Of a stretch of 64,000 nucleotides of DNA, positions 1 through 21,400 are shown piece after piece; position 1 is the first letter of the stretch, and the number at the start of each line of letters is the position of its first letter. This DNA is from Asterias rubens (lineage: Eukaryota > Echinodermata > Asteroidea > Forcipulatida > Asteriidae), in assembly GCF_902459465.1 (NCBI RefSeq), contig NC_047083.1, positions 8,981,526 to 9,045,525 of the forward strand. The letters are read 5' to 3'. The notes below the pieces were generated by a model. The model was not told where the DNA came from, ran no database searches, and saw only the letters and a list, made by a program, of their open reading frames with translations. Position numbers and translations under genes: made by a program.

Positions 1-400
1 TGTAAGAAAAATATATCACACAAGGTAGAAATGTTAGCAGGTTTTTTCCGATTCAATAACTTGTACACAAAATTTATCAGAAGTCATATTTAAGGCAATT
101 TTTAGATTCGGTAGTCGTAGCTTTACCTGTCTCTGTGTGTGTTAATTTAGAAGAGGTCAGGAAACGGGTTTCCCATTCTTGGGTCATTTTCTGAAAAATT
201 CGTTCATTTAAAGAAAGTAAGTAAATTATATTTGATAATATTTTAGGTTTTTAATTGCACAAATAGTATACACATATTTGTAGATGGAATATTTATATAT
301 TTTAATTAATAGTTATAGAAAGAAACAGTTTTATTTCGAGCAATTAACTAAAGTATATATTTGCAGTAGTGATTAAGCCTTTGTGTCAAAGGTTGCACTT
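1..400. other. AT-rich 5' flank, no gene seen
   Basis: AT-rich sequence upstream of the TYMS promoter. I see no coding potential, RNA gene or clear repeat here. Confidence 0.5.
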
Positions 401-404
401 CAGT

Positions 405-548
405 GGTGTGGACGGGACCAATCAATGGCGTCAGCGGGAAAAATGGATCCAGATCGCGGGAAAGATCGCGCCACCTGAATCAAAACAAACCATTATTTGG
501 TCCGAGTGCGTCGACTGCTAGCATCTGCCGTCTTCAAGTTTATAGAAA
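405..548 (+). promoter_or_regulatory. TYMS promoter and non-coding first exon
   Basis: A CCAAT box (418-422) is followed by two GCGGGAAA elements (434-441 and 456-463), the reverse complement of the E2F consensus TTTCCCGC, and a GCGCC at about 468. The local GC content is well above the flanks. A strong donor, GTAAGTAAG, begins at 549 and an acceptor lies at about 1681-1683 just before the TYMS start codon. A non-coding first exon therefore probably ends at 548. CCAAT plus E2F sites are the usual makeup of S-phase gene promoters and fit thymidylate synthase. The transcription start is not determined. Confidence 0.6.
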
Positions 549-1156
549 GTAAGTAAGTGAATATGATTTTCATTGTTTTTCATTTAGAATAATGATATAT
601 GAATATTGCAAACTTCGTCTCGTCCTCGCGGGCTCGGGCGTTTGGCATGTCCTGTATGTACGTAGGCGCTTGTTTTGTGTGTTTTGTGTGTACTGTACTG
701 GGAATGGGATTATCAATTCAATTCAGGAAAAACTGGACTTCACTCACCTGCTCACTCAGCTCAGCAATTATTGTCAGCTTAGTTAATTTCATGTCAAGAT
801 GATTGTTTATGTTTCAATGTTAGTTAGGACTAGTACGTACGTAGTCGTAGGGTACGCTGATTTAGCCAGTTAATATGAAAGTGATGTAGGCCTAAAAACA
901 ACAATTACAATGTAAATTGTAATTGTAATTCATTGTTTGTAAAACAAATTTGTTTTGTTTATAAATGAATGTATTGACTTTTGTAATTGTATGTAGTGTC
1001 TCAGCAACTCAGTTGACCAGTTGAAATGGTTGGTGTTCGGGGCGTGTGACAAATGTAGCTCGCTATATATATTTACATATGATAGCAAACTTTGATCTTG
1101 ACATGCAGGTTTTAAAAATTTAATGCAGAGATTTTGAGGGAGATTACGGATTACTT

Positions 1157-1470
1157 TTCGTATTTACGGTATGGTGTCACAACTTTTTCACAAGTTTTTT
1201 ACAAAAAGAAATATCTTATTCATTGTCATTGAGCATGTTGAGGTAAATTAGATAGCCTACTTATTATTTCATATCGAATAAAAAAGTGGTGGCGCCATAC
1301 GGAAACTTTTCCCTTTTCGTATTTACGGTATGGTGCCACAACTTTTTCACAAGTTTTTTACAAAAAGGGATATCTCATTCTCATTCATTGAGCATGTTGA
1401 GGAATAGCCTACTTATTATTTCATATCGAATGAAAAAGTGGTGGCCCCATACGGAAACTTTTCGTTTTTC
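1157..1470. mobile_element. two tandem MITE-like copies with inverted ends
   Basis: Two adjacent copies of about 155 bp in the 5'-UTR intron of TYMS. Each begins near GGTATGGTGCCACAAC and ends with a near-complement (GTGGTGGCGCCATACGG), so each is flanked by imperfect inverted repeats of about 25 bp. The copies differ by small indels. No coding capacity. This is a non-autonomous DNA transposon by structure; the family is not identified. Confidence 0.6.
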
Positions 1471-1717
1471 GAGATAACAATCAACTTGTCTTCCCCCCTT
1501 TCACTGTTGAACTTTTAATTTTTAGTTTGGCCAGTTGTTTGTATGCATGAACCAGGCTCAATCTTGTGATTCTTCACTTTATTTTATAAATATAATTTAT
1601 ATGGATTATAAATGACAAACGTTCCTATTTTAATGCAATAAAGTCTGACCTGCTGACTATCAAATCTTTTCCCACCCTTTCAGTTCAGTTTCATCTTCAG
1701 TTTCCTGACAAAACTAA

Positions 1718-11134
<9,417 letters not shown>

Positions 11135-11309
11135 TAAACCCCGGTCAATAAAGTATAGACCGGGCAAGTCCTGCGCGATTCAAACCTTTTTTTCGAGGAA
11201 CTTTTGGTTCCCATCCATGTACATAAAACTTTAAAATGTTAAGAAACCACATCAGAATGCTTTATACGGGAACGATGGATGTATTGTACTGAATTATTAT
11301 TTACCTGTT

Positions 11310-11697
11310 AAAGGAACACGTTGCCTTGGAACGGACGAGTTGGTCAAAACAAAAGCGTCTGTAACCGTTTTTTATATAATGCATATGGTTGGAAAGATGT
11401 TTTAAAAGTAGAATACAATAGTCCACACAAGTTTGCCTCGAAATTGCGTGTTTTTCTTCTACTGTGCGATCTAACACGGTCAGCCATTTATGGGAGTCAG
11501 AATTTTGACCCCCATAAATGGCCGACGTGTTAGTCGTCGAGGTAAAAGGGAAACCACGCAATTTCGAGGCATGTTTGTGTGGATCATTGTATTCTACTTT
11601 TACAACATCTTTCTACCCATATGCATTTTATAAAAAACGGTTACAAACGCTTTTCAAAGACCAACTCGACCGATCCAAGGCAATGTGTCCCTTTAAT
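11310..11697. mobile_element. 388-bp foldback MITE downstream of TYMS
   Basis: The two halves are imperfect inverted complements: TTAAAGGAACACGTTGCCTT at the left end against AAGGCAATGTGTCCCTTTAA at the right, with a central palindrome CATTTATGGG...CCCATAAATG near 11486-11519. No coding capacity. It could form a long hairpin in read-through RNA. Confidence 0.7.
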
Positions 11698-11804
11698 AAT
11701 AATACTAGGTTCTTAAAAAGCGCTTGATCACACCCCTAAAGGTGTGTTTCAAAGCACTCTGTATTTCTTCCTGCGTGGTATAGTTCTGTTTTGGGACCAG
11801 GGGT

Positions 11805-11952
11805 GGATTTCACAAAGAGTTAGGACTAGTCTTATCTCGAGTTAGGACCAGTTACTCATCCTAACTTAGGACTATCCATGCAATGTGTATATCTCCTAGG
11901 ACTAGTCCTAAGTTAGGATTAGTTCTAACTCTTTGTGAAATTGACCCCAGTT
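11805..11952. mobile_element. palindromic MITE (TTCACAAAGAGTTAGGACTAG family)
   Basis: About 148 bp with inverted ends (TTTCACAAAGAGTTAGGACT and AGTTCTAACTCTTTGTGAAA) and internal TAGGACTAGTCCTA palindromes. Related copies are at 17500-17700 and 54594-54760. Confidence 0.7.
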
Positions 11953-13929
11953 CCTTTAAAAGCACTATGGAATGGTTTACACGGTTCTGTGGCGCAACAT
12001 AGTCCGGTGCTCCTACCTCTCGGCCATGCCAAGAGTATTAACTGCTAATAATGGTGTATTCTTGGATGAACAAAGTCCTTTGTGAAATTTCCGTTTGGTT
12101 CTGAACTGGTATTGAAGGTCGAGAGTTTGTATTATATATTAGAGATGGGCTTCGCCCAATTGTTTTTGAATACTATGTTTATCTTTCTGTGAACGAAATT
12201 TTATATCAAAATGTATCATGGTTAGGGGTAAAATGGTACAATATTTCTAGAAATACATGTCTTCCAGTGATTTTAGTTGAAATTGAAATTTTGTGCCATA
12301 ACGTAAAAACAACAGGGTTGCTGTTCCAGTTTTGAAATGGTGGTAAAACTGCACAAAACCAAAACTACTGCATTCACCACATGATGTCATATATCATGGC
12401 ATATTATCATTCAAAACCACAGTGTATGGTTCAAAAACAAATGGGATTGCTACTCCAGTTTTAAAATTTGCAGTGATTGAAATGGTGGTAAAACTGCATA
12501 AAACCCAAACTACTGCATTCACCACATATCACTACATCATTCAAAACCACAGTGGATGGTATTAAATGGTCAACTAGTTGCAACTAAATAAGCAATTGTT
12601 TTCACAAAGATTCTTTTTGCATACTGTTCATATTTATTGTACATACATATACATTGCTGACTTTTTTATACTGTGATATTGAGATAGAATTCAAACAAAC
12701 CAACTTTACCATAAAGTTTCGATTTTAACCTAGTTTTTGTTGAAGTAGAGTCTAGGGAAATTCATTCCGAACATCTGAATGTGTTCAGAAATATTTCTAG
12801 GGACTAAAACTTTCATCATTGCTAAGTTGAACCAGCCTTGTTTTTGCGAGAACTTTTAAGAATTTTATTTGTGAAGAAAATAAACCTGCAACTCCGAAAA
12901 GAAAGACCACAAAAACTGAACAGCCTACCGGCCAAAATTACTTTAAGTTTACATTGTGTCTATCCCACAGAGATTTTTGCTGAGCAAATTTTAAAGCAGT
13001 ATTTTCTCCTTAAAGCCATTGGACCTTAATGGCTGTGGAAATTTAGGCTCATCAGATCGGTCATCAGAGTCGGGAGAAAATAACAGGAAAACTCATCCTT
13101 GCATCAGCACGTTTCGCCGTGTTTGACATGTGTTTAAAATAAATCCGTAATTCTCGCCATCGAGAATTGATATTGTTTTACTGAGTATACAGTGCTACAC
13201 ACATCGGTGTATATTGGTAAAAACCAAAAATTAATATTCTTTATCCCGATGCAAATTTAACATCTATTTTTGTATATCAAAAAGGAAATAATGTCTTTTT
13301 TTCCACCAGGTAGTCACAAAAAAAAGACTGAAAAAAGACAAAAGTCAGAAGTTTCTGATCCTTATAAACTTATGTCCATTTATTACTGACACTAAACCCT
13401 TTGCCTTGACCACCACACCTACAACCTCCAACAAAACTCTCATCCCCATCTTCTAAATTCAAAAAGAACTTACAACCTCAACTTATTCATCCTTACTTAC
13501 TTATGTACCCCCTTAATTTACATAGTTACTTGTAACATTGATTGCATGCTTCTTCATGCATTTTTTTATAATTTATAAATATTTTTGTTTTTTTACATGA
13601 GAAACAAAGTTTTCCATATGGACAAATGCATGTACATAGTACACAGTCAACCCTCCTACTGTCTGACCATTAAATAGTGATAGATGTACGCATTAAGAAT
13701 TCGGAGAGTGCATCTACAAAGTACACAGTCGACCCTCCTACTGTCTGACCATTCAATAGTGCATTAAGAAAACGGAAAAATGCATTTACAGAGTACACGG
13801 TCAACCCTCCTACTGTCTGACCATTCAACATTTTAAATGATGCGTTAAGATATCAGAAAAATGCCTACGTACACTGTAGCACATAGAAAATTACCTCATA
13901 CAATACATTACAATAACACAAAAGCTGAC
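11953..13929. other. TYMS-AMBRA1 tail-to-tail intergenic region
   Basis: No gene seen. It contains a two-copy tandem repeat of about 130 bp (12310-12560, unit includes GGTGGTAAAACTGCA), half of a MITE-like element (13010-13190, GAGTCGGGAGAAAATAAC, also at 47093-47310) and a three-copy minisatellite listed separately. Confidence 0.55.
13630..13860. repeat. minisatellite, three copies of a dispersed core
   Basis: Three copies of a unit containing GTACACAGTCAACCCTCC and TACTGTCTGACCATT, spaced about 85-90 bp (about 13640, 13720, 13790). The same core recurs as a longer array at 47995-48475 and once at 62765-62797. Confidence 0.75.
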
Positions 13930-13941
13930 ATTTTAATACAT

Positions 13942-13947
13942 TTTATT
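13942..13947 (-). terminator. candidate AMBRA1 polyadenylation signal
   Basis: AATAAA on the minus strand, about 1.5 kb beyond the AMBRA1 stop. It would place a 3' UTR over 13.93-15.48 kb. Other signals may be used. Confidence 0.35.
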
Positions 13948-14794
13948 CTACTGCACAAATAAAAAAACAAATAAAATTTCATCAGCTGCCTAAGAAAGAA
14001 AAAACACAAGAAAAGTTCATGCAGGGATAAAAATTAAAACTAATATTTCTGCTACATTTTGTAACAATTGAAAGAGAAAAAAACATAAGCCTAAAAGCAC
14101 CAATTTTACATACAATACACACCAAAAACTTATTTCATCGGTTTCTTTTACTAGAAAAAATTAAAATATGGTTTGCATTAATATTTAACAAATATTGCTT
14201 TGTTTCTTTAAGTTTAGTTTTACTTTAAGTAAGCATCACGCTCAGGAAATTTCACTGATGCAAAATTCTCTTTTTTTTTGTAAACATTGATACTTCTTTA
14301 ACCATACATCTTTGTTATCTTTCTAACTTAATATCATAGTGGTTACTGTCAGCACAGGAAAAAAAAACACATTAAGTGTAAAATCCACCGCCCAAAAAAC
14401 ACCACCGACAACAAAATTTGTCCTTAAAAAATGATCAAAACAAGGCAGACTATAATATGCCCCTTCGGCTTGCTTTGCCGGCAGGATACACACATAATTT
14501 GACAGCTAAATACAATCTATCCATGAATTCTTAGATTTGCATTAATGAGCACAGTAACAAGGTTACTAACTAAAATGTGATAAAATTTACTTTTTTGCCG
14601 GGCCTCTGTAAACGTCTTCTCCTCAGCAGCTTTCTTTCAACATTAATACTTCTCGTCATCAAGGAAAAATCAGGGCACCAGTCGCCAGCTGTTTACATAA
14701 CATGGTAATTTATGCTGGTTACCAATTATGCTTAGCATTTGCTTTAACAAGACCAGAATTTAAATGAGAAAGAATAACTTTTAAGGTTCAAATT

Positions 14795-15425
14795 ATTAGA
14801 CTGGCCATCAAGTCATTTACTGTTCATTACTCCTTGTGTAAATGGATTTGGTTCTTGCATCGCATGGGTACATGTATGTTATGAAACAGCTGTAGCAGAC
14901 ACTCTACAGACTCAATCAAGTCTAGGACTAGACTGGCCATCAAGTCATTTACTCCTTTTTTCTCCTTGTGTGTGTGTATTTAGTTATTGTACCACATGAG
15001 TATGCTGTGACTCAGTTAGCGGCAGACACTCTATCAACTGAATCAAGTCTAGGATTAGACTGGCCATCAAGCCATTTACTCTTTTTTTTCTCCTTGTGTG
15101 TGTGTATTTAGTTATTGTACCACATGAGTATGCTGTGACTCACTTAGCGGCAGACACTCTATCAACTGAATCAAGTCTTGGATTAGACTGGCCATTAAGT
15201 CATTTACTGTTTATTTCTCCTTGTGTGTGGATTTAGTTCTTGTGTCGCATGAGGATGTTGTGACTCAGTTAGCGGCAGACACTCAATCGACTGAATCAAG
15301 TCTAGGATTAGACTGGCCATCAAGCCAATTCCGTTCATTTCTCCTTATGTTTGGATTTTGTTCTTGTAACACATGAGGATGCTGTGACTCAGTTAGTGGC
15401 ATACACTATCGACCAAAGGTGTCCA
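14795..15425. repeat. about 125-bp tandem repeat, five copies, in the AMBRA1 3' UTR region
   Basis: Units begin near ATTAGACTGGCCATCAAG at about 14800, 14931, 15058, 15186 and 15308. Each contains CTCCTTGTGTG, CACATGAG and GCGGCAGACACTC. Unit length is 122-131 bp with moderate divergence. If the 3' UTR extends to 13.94 kb, the array is transcribed. Confidence 0.8.
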
Positions 15426-15483
15426 GTGCCTTTAAGCATACTTTTGTGTTTGACATTTTTTTTTTGACAAGTCACCCTTCCCT

Positions 15484-18400
15484 TCATGGTGATCCTTGAT
15501 CGTCCGTCTGCGTAGCGGTGCTGAACAGCGCCCTCTGTGGTGTCTGCGTTCCTCTAGCCCGTCTCTCCGGTGCAGCAGATGATGGTGAGGAGGAGGAGGA
15601 GGTCGGTGGGTGAAGGCCGAGACCTCTAAGTCCGAGCTCTTGATACATGTACATGTAGCTGCGTCGTCGATGGACCAGATCATGCCTTGGGTAGTCATCA
15701 TGGGATAGGGAGTCAAGCTGGTAGCTTTGGTCGGCGGAGAAGTCATCTGGTGATGTGAAACTCCTGTAAAAGCGGCAAAAACATATACATGTATGGATGA
15801 AATGGCCGAGGGGTTAAGAGCAACAAATTCTTGATCGTGTGGTTAAGTCATCAGAGTGTGGGTTCGAGTCCTGGTCATGACACTTGTATCCTTGAGCCAG
15901 ACACCTTACTCTAATTGATTCTCTTCACGCAGGGGTATAAATTTGTACCTGCAAGGGTCTTTTAAACTCCGCCCCTCTGCACACAACCAAAGGATCCCCC
16001 TCTTTTACCACAATGGCTCCGCCCCTTTCTTATTTCAATTTATTTATTAGACCTCAATGTCTCAAACACTCATCAGCCTCTCCCACCCCGCCTTCTTTAT
16101 AAACTCTAGAAACCCCCCTCTTCTGACAGGGATGAGAGTCATTACTAACGAAAAAGTCTGAAACTTGGATACAAATTCAAAGGTTTGTTGAAATGATGAC
16201 ATTTCTACCTATTGGTAACCACTGGGGCTATAGATTACAAGGAGCTTTTGGAAACAGTATCCAAAGCACAAGAGAAGTAGACCAATGAGCAGGATTTCTT
16301 TATTTGTGGAAACAAATATTGCCTGATTTTCTTCACCAGGCCGACATAAAAAGTCTGAATTCAGCAAAAAGTCTGAACAATCTCATCCCTGTTCTGACCA
16401 TGCTAGCTCCACCCCCTTTGTGGACTTACGATGGGGAGCAAATCCGCAGGTCTCCTCTGTTGGTTCCATACACCAGCCCTCTACCGGGTTGAGGGATCCA
16501 TTTCACTGTATTTACACTGACGTGATGACGTCGTTCGGTCTCGCTGCATGTATGATCGACGTCGCAGACGTGAAGTAAGGACTCCTCTCCTGCTCCTTCC
16601 TTGTGGAGTTTATAGATCATACCAATAAGCTGAAATTCAAAGAAGACAAAAAACTCAATATGTACAGTCAATTTTTCATCATTCATTTCCTTGCGATAAG
16701 AACACTGGACTCAAGCTCTGGTGTTTCTGATCAGCAGAGTGTGGGTTCAAGTCCCAGTCTTGTCACTGTGTGTTGTGGCCGAGTGGTTTTACACACTGGA
16801 CTCAAGTGTTTTTGATCAGCAGAGGGTGGGTTCCAGTCCCACGCTTTCTTACTTGCGTAGCAGCTTTATGAACAAACTTCAACCCAGTTCCAAAACATGT
16901 TTGTAAGCACAATATAATTTGCTAAGCAGAGAAAAACTTGCTTAGTAGAAGTAACTCTACCTGCCAGAGTGCCATGAAGTTAACTTTGTTGTGACTGGGT
17001 TCGAATTTTTTTGGGCTTAGCTTAGAAATTTGCTAAGCAATAATTCTTCCCTTTTTCCCCTTTTTCTTCCAATTCATAAATGCAAACAATTCAGTAAACA
17101 CTTTTAGACTGGTGTACAGTACCTGTTTAGATGACATATGAAGGTGTAGTTTACGGGATGCCAGACCGACCATCACGAAACCACTCAAAGGAGATATAGA
17201 TACTGTGATGGCATTGGGACCTAAATGAAAAAACAAAAATAACAAATTAACAAAAAACATTGAAGGTTAAAGTTTTCTTGTCTTGTAAGTTCTATACAAA
17301 GTTGCATTCCTTTAAGGTAATCCCTTGAATACTGCATGCTCCGGGGCCCAATTTTATGCAGAAAATACTGCTTTAAAAATCAGCAATAATGAGCAGAATA
17401 CCAGCCACAAGTTGTACAATGTGACATTGTATTTTGGTTGGTAACCTTATTCTTGTAAGCATAATTAAGCTTAAGCATAATTCTGTTTAACTTTTGTAAC
17501 TAAGGACCAGTCCTAGGACTCTTTTAGGAGTGATTAAAACTTAAGGCTAGTCCTCCTTAAGATGAGTGACTCGTCCTAACTCAAGATAAGACTAGTCTTA
17601 ACTCTTTGTCTGCGCCTTGAACACCCAGCAGGGTGGATACGTGCGCATTACAAGTCTTACTATTATTATTATTATTATTTGTGAAATCCACCCCTGATGT
17701 TCTACTTTATAAAAATCTTTCTGGATCACAATAAAAACCAAATTTCGGTCATGAGCTTTTGCCTTGTTGGTGGCACTTACTGCAGAAAACAACACAGAAG
17801 GAAAACTATACTCACCAAAGCTTTTTGTGTGGAGCACGTCCCCAAAGTTATGAGGCATGAGGGAGTATATGGCAAGAACTCCGTCGTCAGGAAAACCGAG
17901 AGGACTCGGGACGAAGGTTGCTAGGTAACGGCTGTCTTGGGAGATATCGCAGCTTGCGTCGTTGTAGAGCTTGCAGTGGGGTACGATAACGTTATGATCG
18001 GCTGAAGAAAAACAACAAGTTTCACCGGTAAAACCCACTTCAATACCTTAAAGGGCACTGGACACTATTGGTAATTACTCAAAATAATTGTTGGCATAAA
18101 AACTTACTAGGTAAATAGCAATGCAGAGCTGTATAAAACATTGTGAATAACGGCTCCCACTAAAGTAGCGCAGTTTTTGAAAAAGAGGCAATTATCTCAC
18201 CCAAAATATTAAAAGACTTCAGGCCTGAAGCCTTTTATAATGCATCTGAAAGCACACACATTTGTTCAACAAGGGTGTTTTTTCTTTCATTATTCTCTTG
18301 CAACTTCGTTGACGACTTACAGATTTGTTATTGTATGCATATGTTGGGATATACCAAGTGAGAATACTGGTCTTTGATAAGCTTAGTCTTTGACAATTAA

Positions 18401-21400
18401 CAAAGTAACCGGTGCCTTTAAAGGGAAGTATACATCTGGTAATCACTCTTTTGGGGGGATAAAAGAAAAAGATTTACCGTCATTAATATCTGGGAGTTCA
18501 AACTCTGAGAAGTCCCACCACTGTAACCTGAAGGTGGTACTTCCAATATTGTTGGCCACAGCTGTCTCCCCGCGACCGGCAAACGCACCTGAAAGAAAAC
18601 CATTATTGATGTTTGTCTTACATCCCTAACGATGCTAAACGCAACAATATGCACCACCAAATGGTAGTTATATTTGACGAAATCTGTCATTCTTTGACTG
18701 AATTTGTTGCATTTAGCAGTCTTTTTGTTGTGTTGTTCGAGAGAAATAAAATAACAATAATGTTGGTGATCATTATAGGAACAAATTTGATACACCTCAA
18801 AAAAAGTTTCAACCATTCAAAATCTGAAATAAGTAGAGAGTTAAACTTTTCGCAGGAACATTTCTTTCACTCGTCAATACTATCAGAGTGAGGCTAAGAG
18901 GTAGAAATAGTCTGGTACCAATAACAGTATGCTATGCATTAGTATTACTGGTATAAAGGGTGTGAGACTTACTGGCGATGGTTCTGTTGATAGCTGCATG
19001 GACTACAGGAGGGGGTGGATGGTATGTCTCGTCGAAAATACTGTTTCTTGGTTGGTGATGATGTGCTGAGAACTGGTTTCTCCTAAAGGCCACATACAAA
19101 AATATGATAAGACTTTAATGGGAAACTTTAGACTATCTGCAATTCACCAAGAGAGGGCGCTCTTCACCAGGTAATGTCAACAACTTAGGAATAGGAGAAG
19201 CATGAGTGACGGTCACTGACAGCAAATACCTTGTGTTTTGTGTGTTTTTGATTTTGCATTTAGATTTAGCCAAACTGTATTTTGTTTTTCATAACACAAT
19301 GCCAGCATAAACCAAACTGTTCTGGAACAGGATGTACTGGACACGAGTTCCCCCAAGGATAAAAAGCGGTGTACATGAGTTTTTGGGAGTGTTTCTTCTA
19401 GGGTAACTAGCAAAAATTCCAAAATGCTGACCTGCCAAAAATTTAGAAGAAATCTGAAGTTTAGTTGTATGACAATGTATCTGATTTAATTGGACTTTTG
19501 GCTTCCGAGTATTTGTACTGTTCTTCTATGAGTATTGGTACTGTTCTTCTATTTAGAAAGGACACTAAGGCAATTTCTAATTGATAAAGGACACCACGTT
19601 TTGATTGAATATCATTGCTGGATCTTACCCAAGTTGAGAGCGTAGCGGTCCTTGTCGAGACTGCCTCAGAATTCTCCTAGGAACTCTGGCTGGCATGTCC
19701 ATCCTCTCCGTTTCGTTCAGCTGCCGGGACGGGGCGTTCAAGAGAGCGACGTGAAGATGTCTCCGAGTATGGAGAGGGGCGACACGTCGCGCTCCGTACG
19801 CTACACCCGGAGGTCCTATGAAAATAAATACAAGAGCAATTAACAAGAAAGTTGGAGTACTGTTTTCACATTTTGGCCGGAGCTTCTGTCTGTCATTTAT
19901 TTTTATTAGATAGAGTGCAGAAGAGTAATTGTTAATTATGTTGGTGAAAGGTTGGGATCAACATAACAACCCCTTCCCATCATAATGGATTTTCCAATCT
20001 GTAAATACTAGTCTATACCAACCTGTGGGCTGGGCGACGCCTTGTGATTCAGGTGGTCCGAGTTCGACATCCCCCTGGGGCAAGCGCTGCCGATTCGACC
20101 CATGGTGACTCCGCCACAAGTTGTAGCGACGATACCGGGAATACCCATCAAACTGAGTAACCGGATTCATCGGATTTACAGTAGAGAGAGAGTCTGAGAT
20201 TGGTTCGGCAAGGGTTTCCTCTCTTCCTTCTTGCATGTACGCCGGACCTCTTGAACCAATATCCTGGGAGGTTGGTGCGCGAGGTGCGTAACGTGGTCTG
20301 GTAACCGGTCTCGCATTGTGCATTGATAGGTCCATTCCCTGACTCGCTTGGAACCGTAACCTGAATGGGTTTTGGGAATCTCCTTCAGACATATTGGCGG
20401 AAAATCTAGCGTCCCGTCTGGCGAGATTTCTAGGTCGGTACTCATCCTGGGGATCGGAGCCCTCCTCCTCTTGGTGGTTAGCTATTTCAGATGTTTCAGA
20501 GCTTTGAAGCTGCTCAACATTCACAGGAGGTACATGTGCATTGACCTCACGAGGTGCTTCTACATTGTTCTTTTGCCGGGGTAGATTTCTTGGCGAGTTG
20601 GAGTCCGCGTTTGAGCGAGGTACATTACACCCCTCAGAGCTACCTCGAGCTACAGATAGATCTAAAGGGTTCAACTCGGAACTAACTGGATTCCTGTTTT
20701 GGTTTGTAGATGCGTCGTAAGGCGGGATATTGTACGAGGTGCTGATACTAGTGACGGGATGCGACAATGTCCGCAAGGATGAAGAGCTAGGGGACGGCAG
20801 ATTTAGTCCACTCGAATGCGAGGTGCTACTTATTGGGTGGGAGGCGCGACTCGCAGGTTGAGCTGTGCTAGCGGCAAGGTGGGAGCTCCTACTGACTGAG
20901 TCGGAGGTACTGTTCACTAAGTTTAAGGTACTAGTCATCGAGGTACTATTAACCGAGTGTGAGGTGCTATTCACCGAGTGTGGGGTACTATTTACAGAGT
21001 GCGTGGTACTCAACATAGAGGATATGGTTCTATTAGAAGCACTATTCAGTGAGGACGACGCTCTTGATTGAGGCGAGGCATCAGTATCTGACGTGCTGTC
21101 TGGAGGCGCCGTGAGGGGAATCGTTCCAAGATGGGCTGTGTAAGCACGAGGCTGCTCACGCATTACAACACCGCTCTGCTGGACGACAGCGGCCTGGGGA
21201 CATGACAGAGTTTCTGAGAGGAGAGCCGGTTGCATGTCCGACTCCGAGTCTGTAGATGTTGTGACCAGACCTCTCTGGTTGGCAGATCCTCCACTTCTTG
21301 TTGGTTCTGAATCAGATCGAGAAGGGCGACTGGCCTGCGCTACCGCCACAGCCTCCGACGAGAGGCGAGTTGATCTTTGGTTTACATTGTTCAGTGTACG

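Noticed and set aside
15432-15746. 104-residue minus-strand ORF rich in His and Pro
   Set aside because: It overlaps AMBRA1 exon 12 in the wrong frame. The spliced frame from exon 11 reads through to the TQT motifs and a TGA at 15484-15486.
15795-16860. possible tRNA genes with A and B boxes
   Set aside because: No complete cloverleaf, a repeated tail shared with other loci, and intronic position indicate tRNA-derived SINEs.
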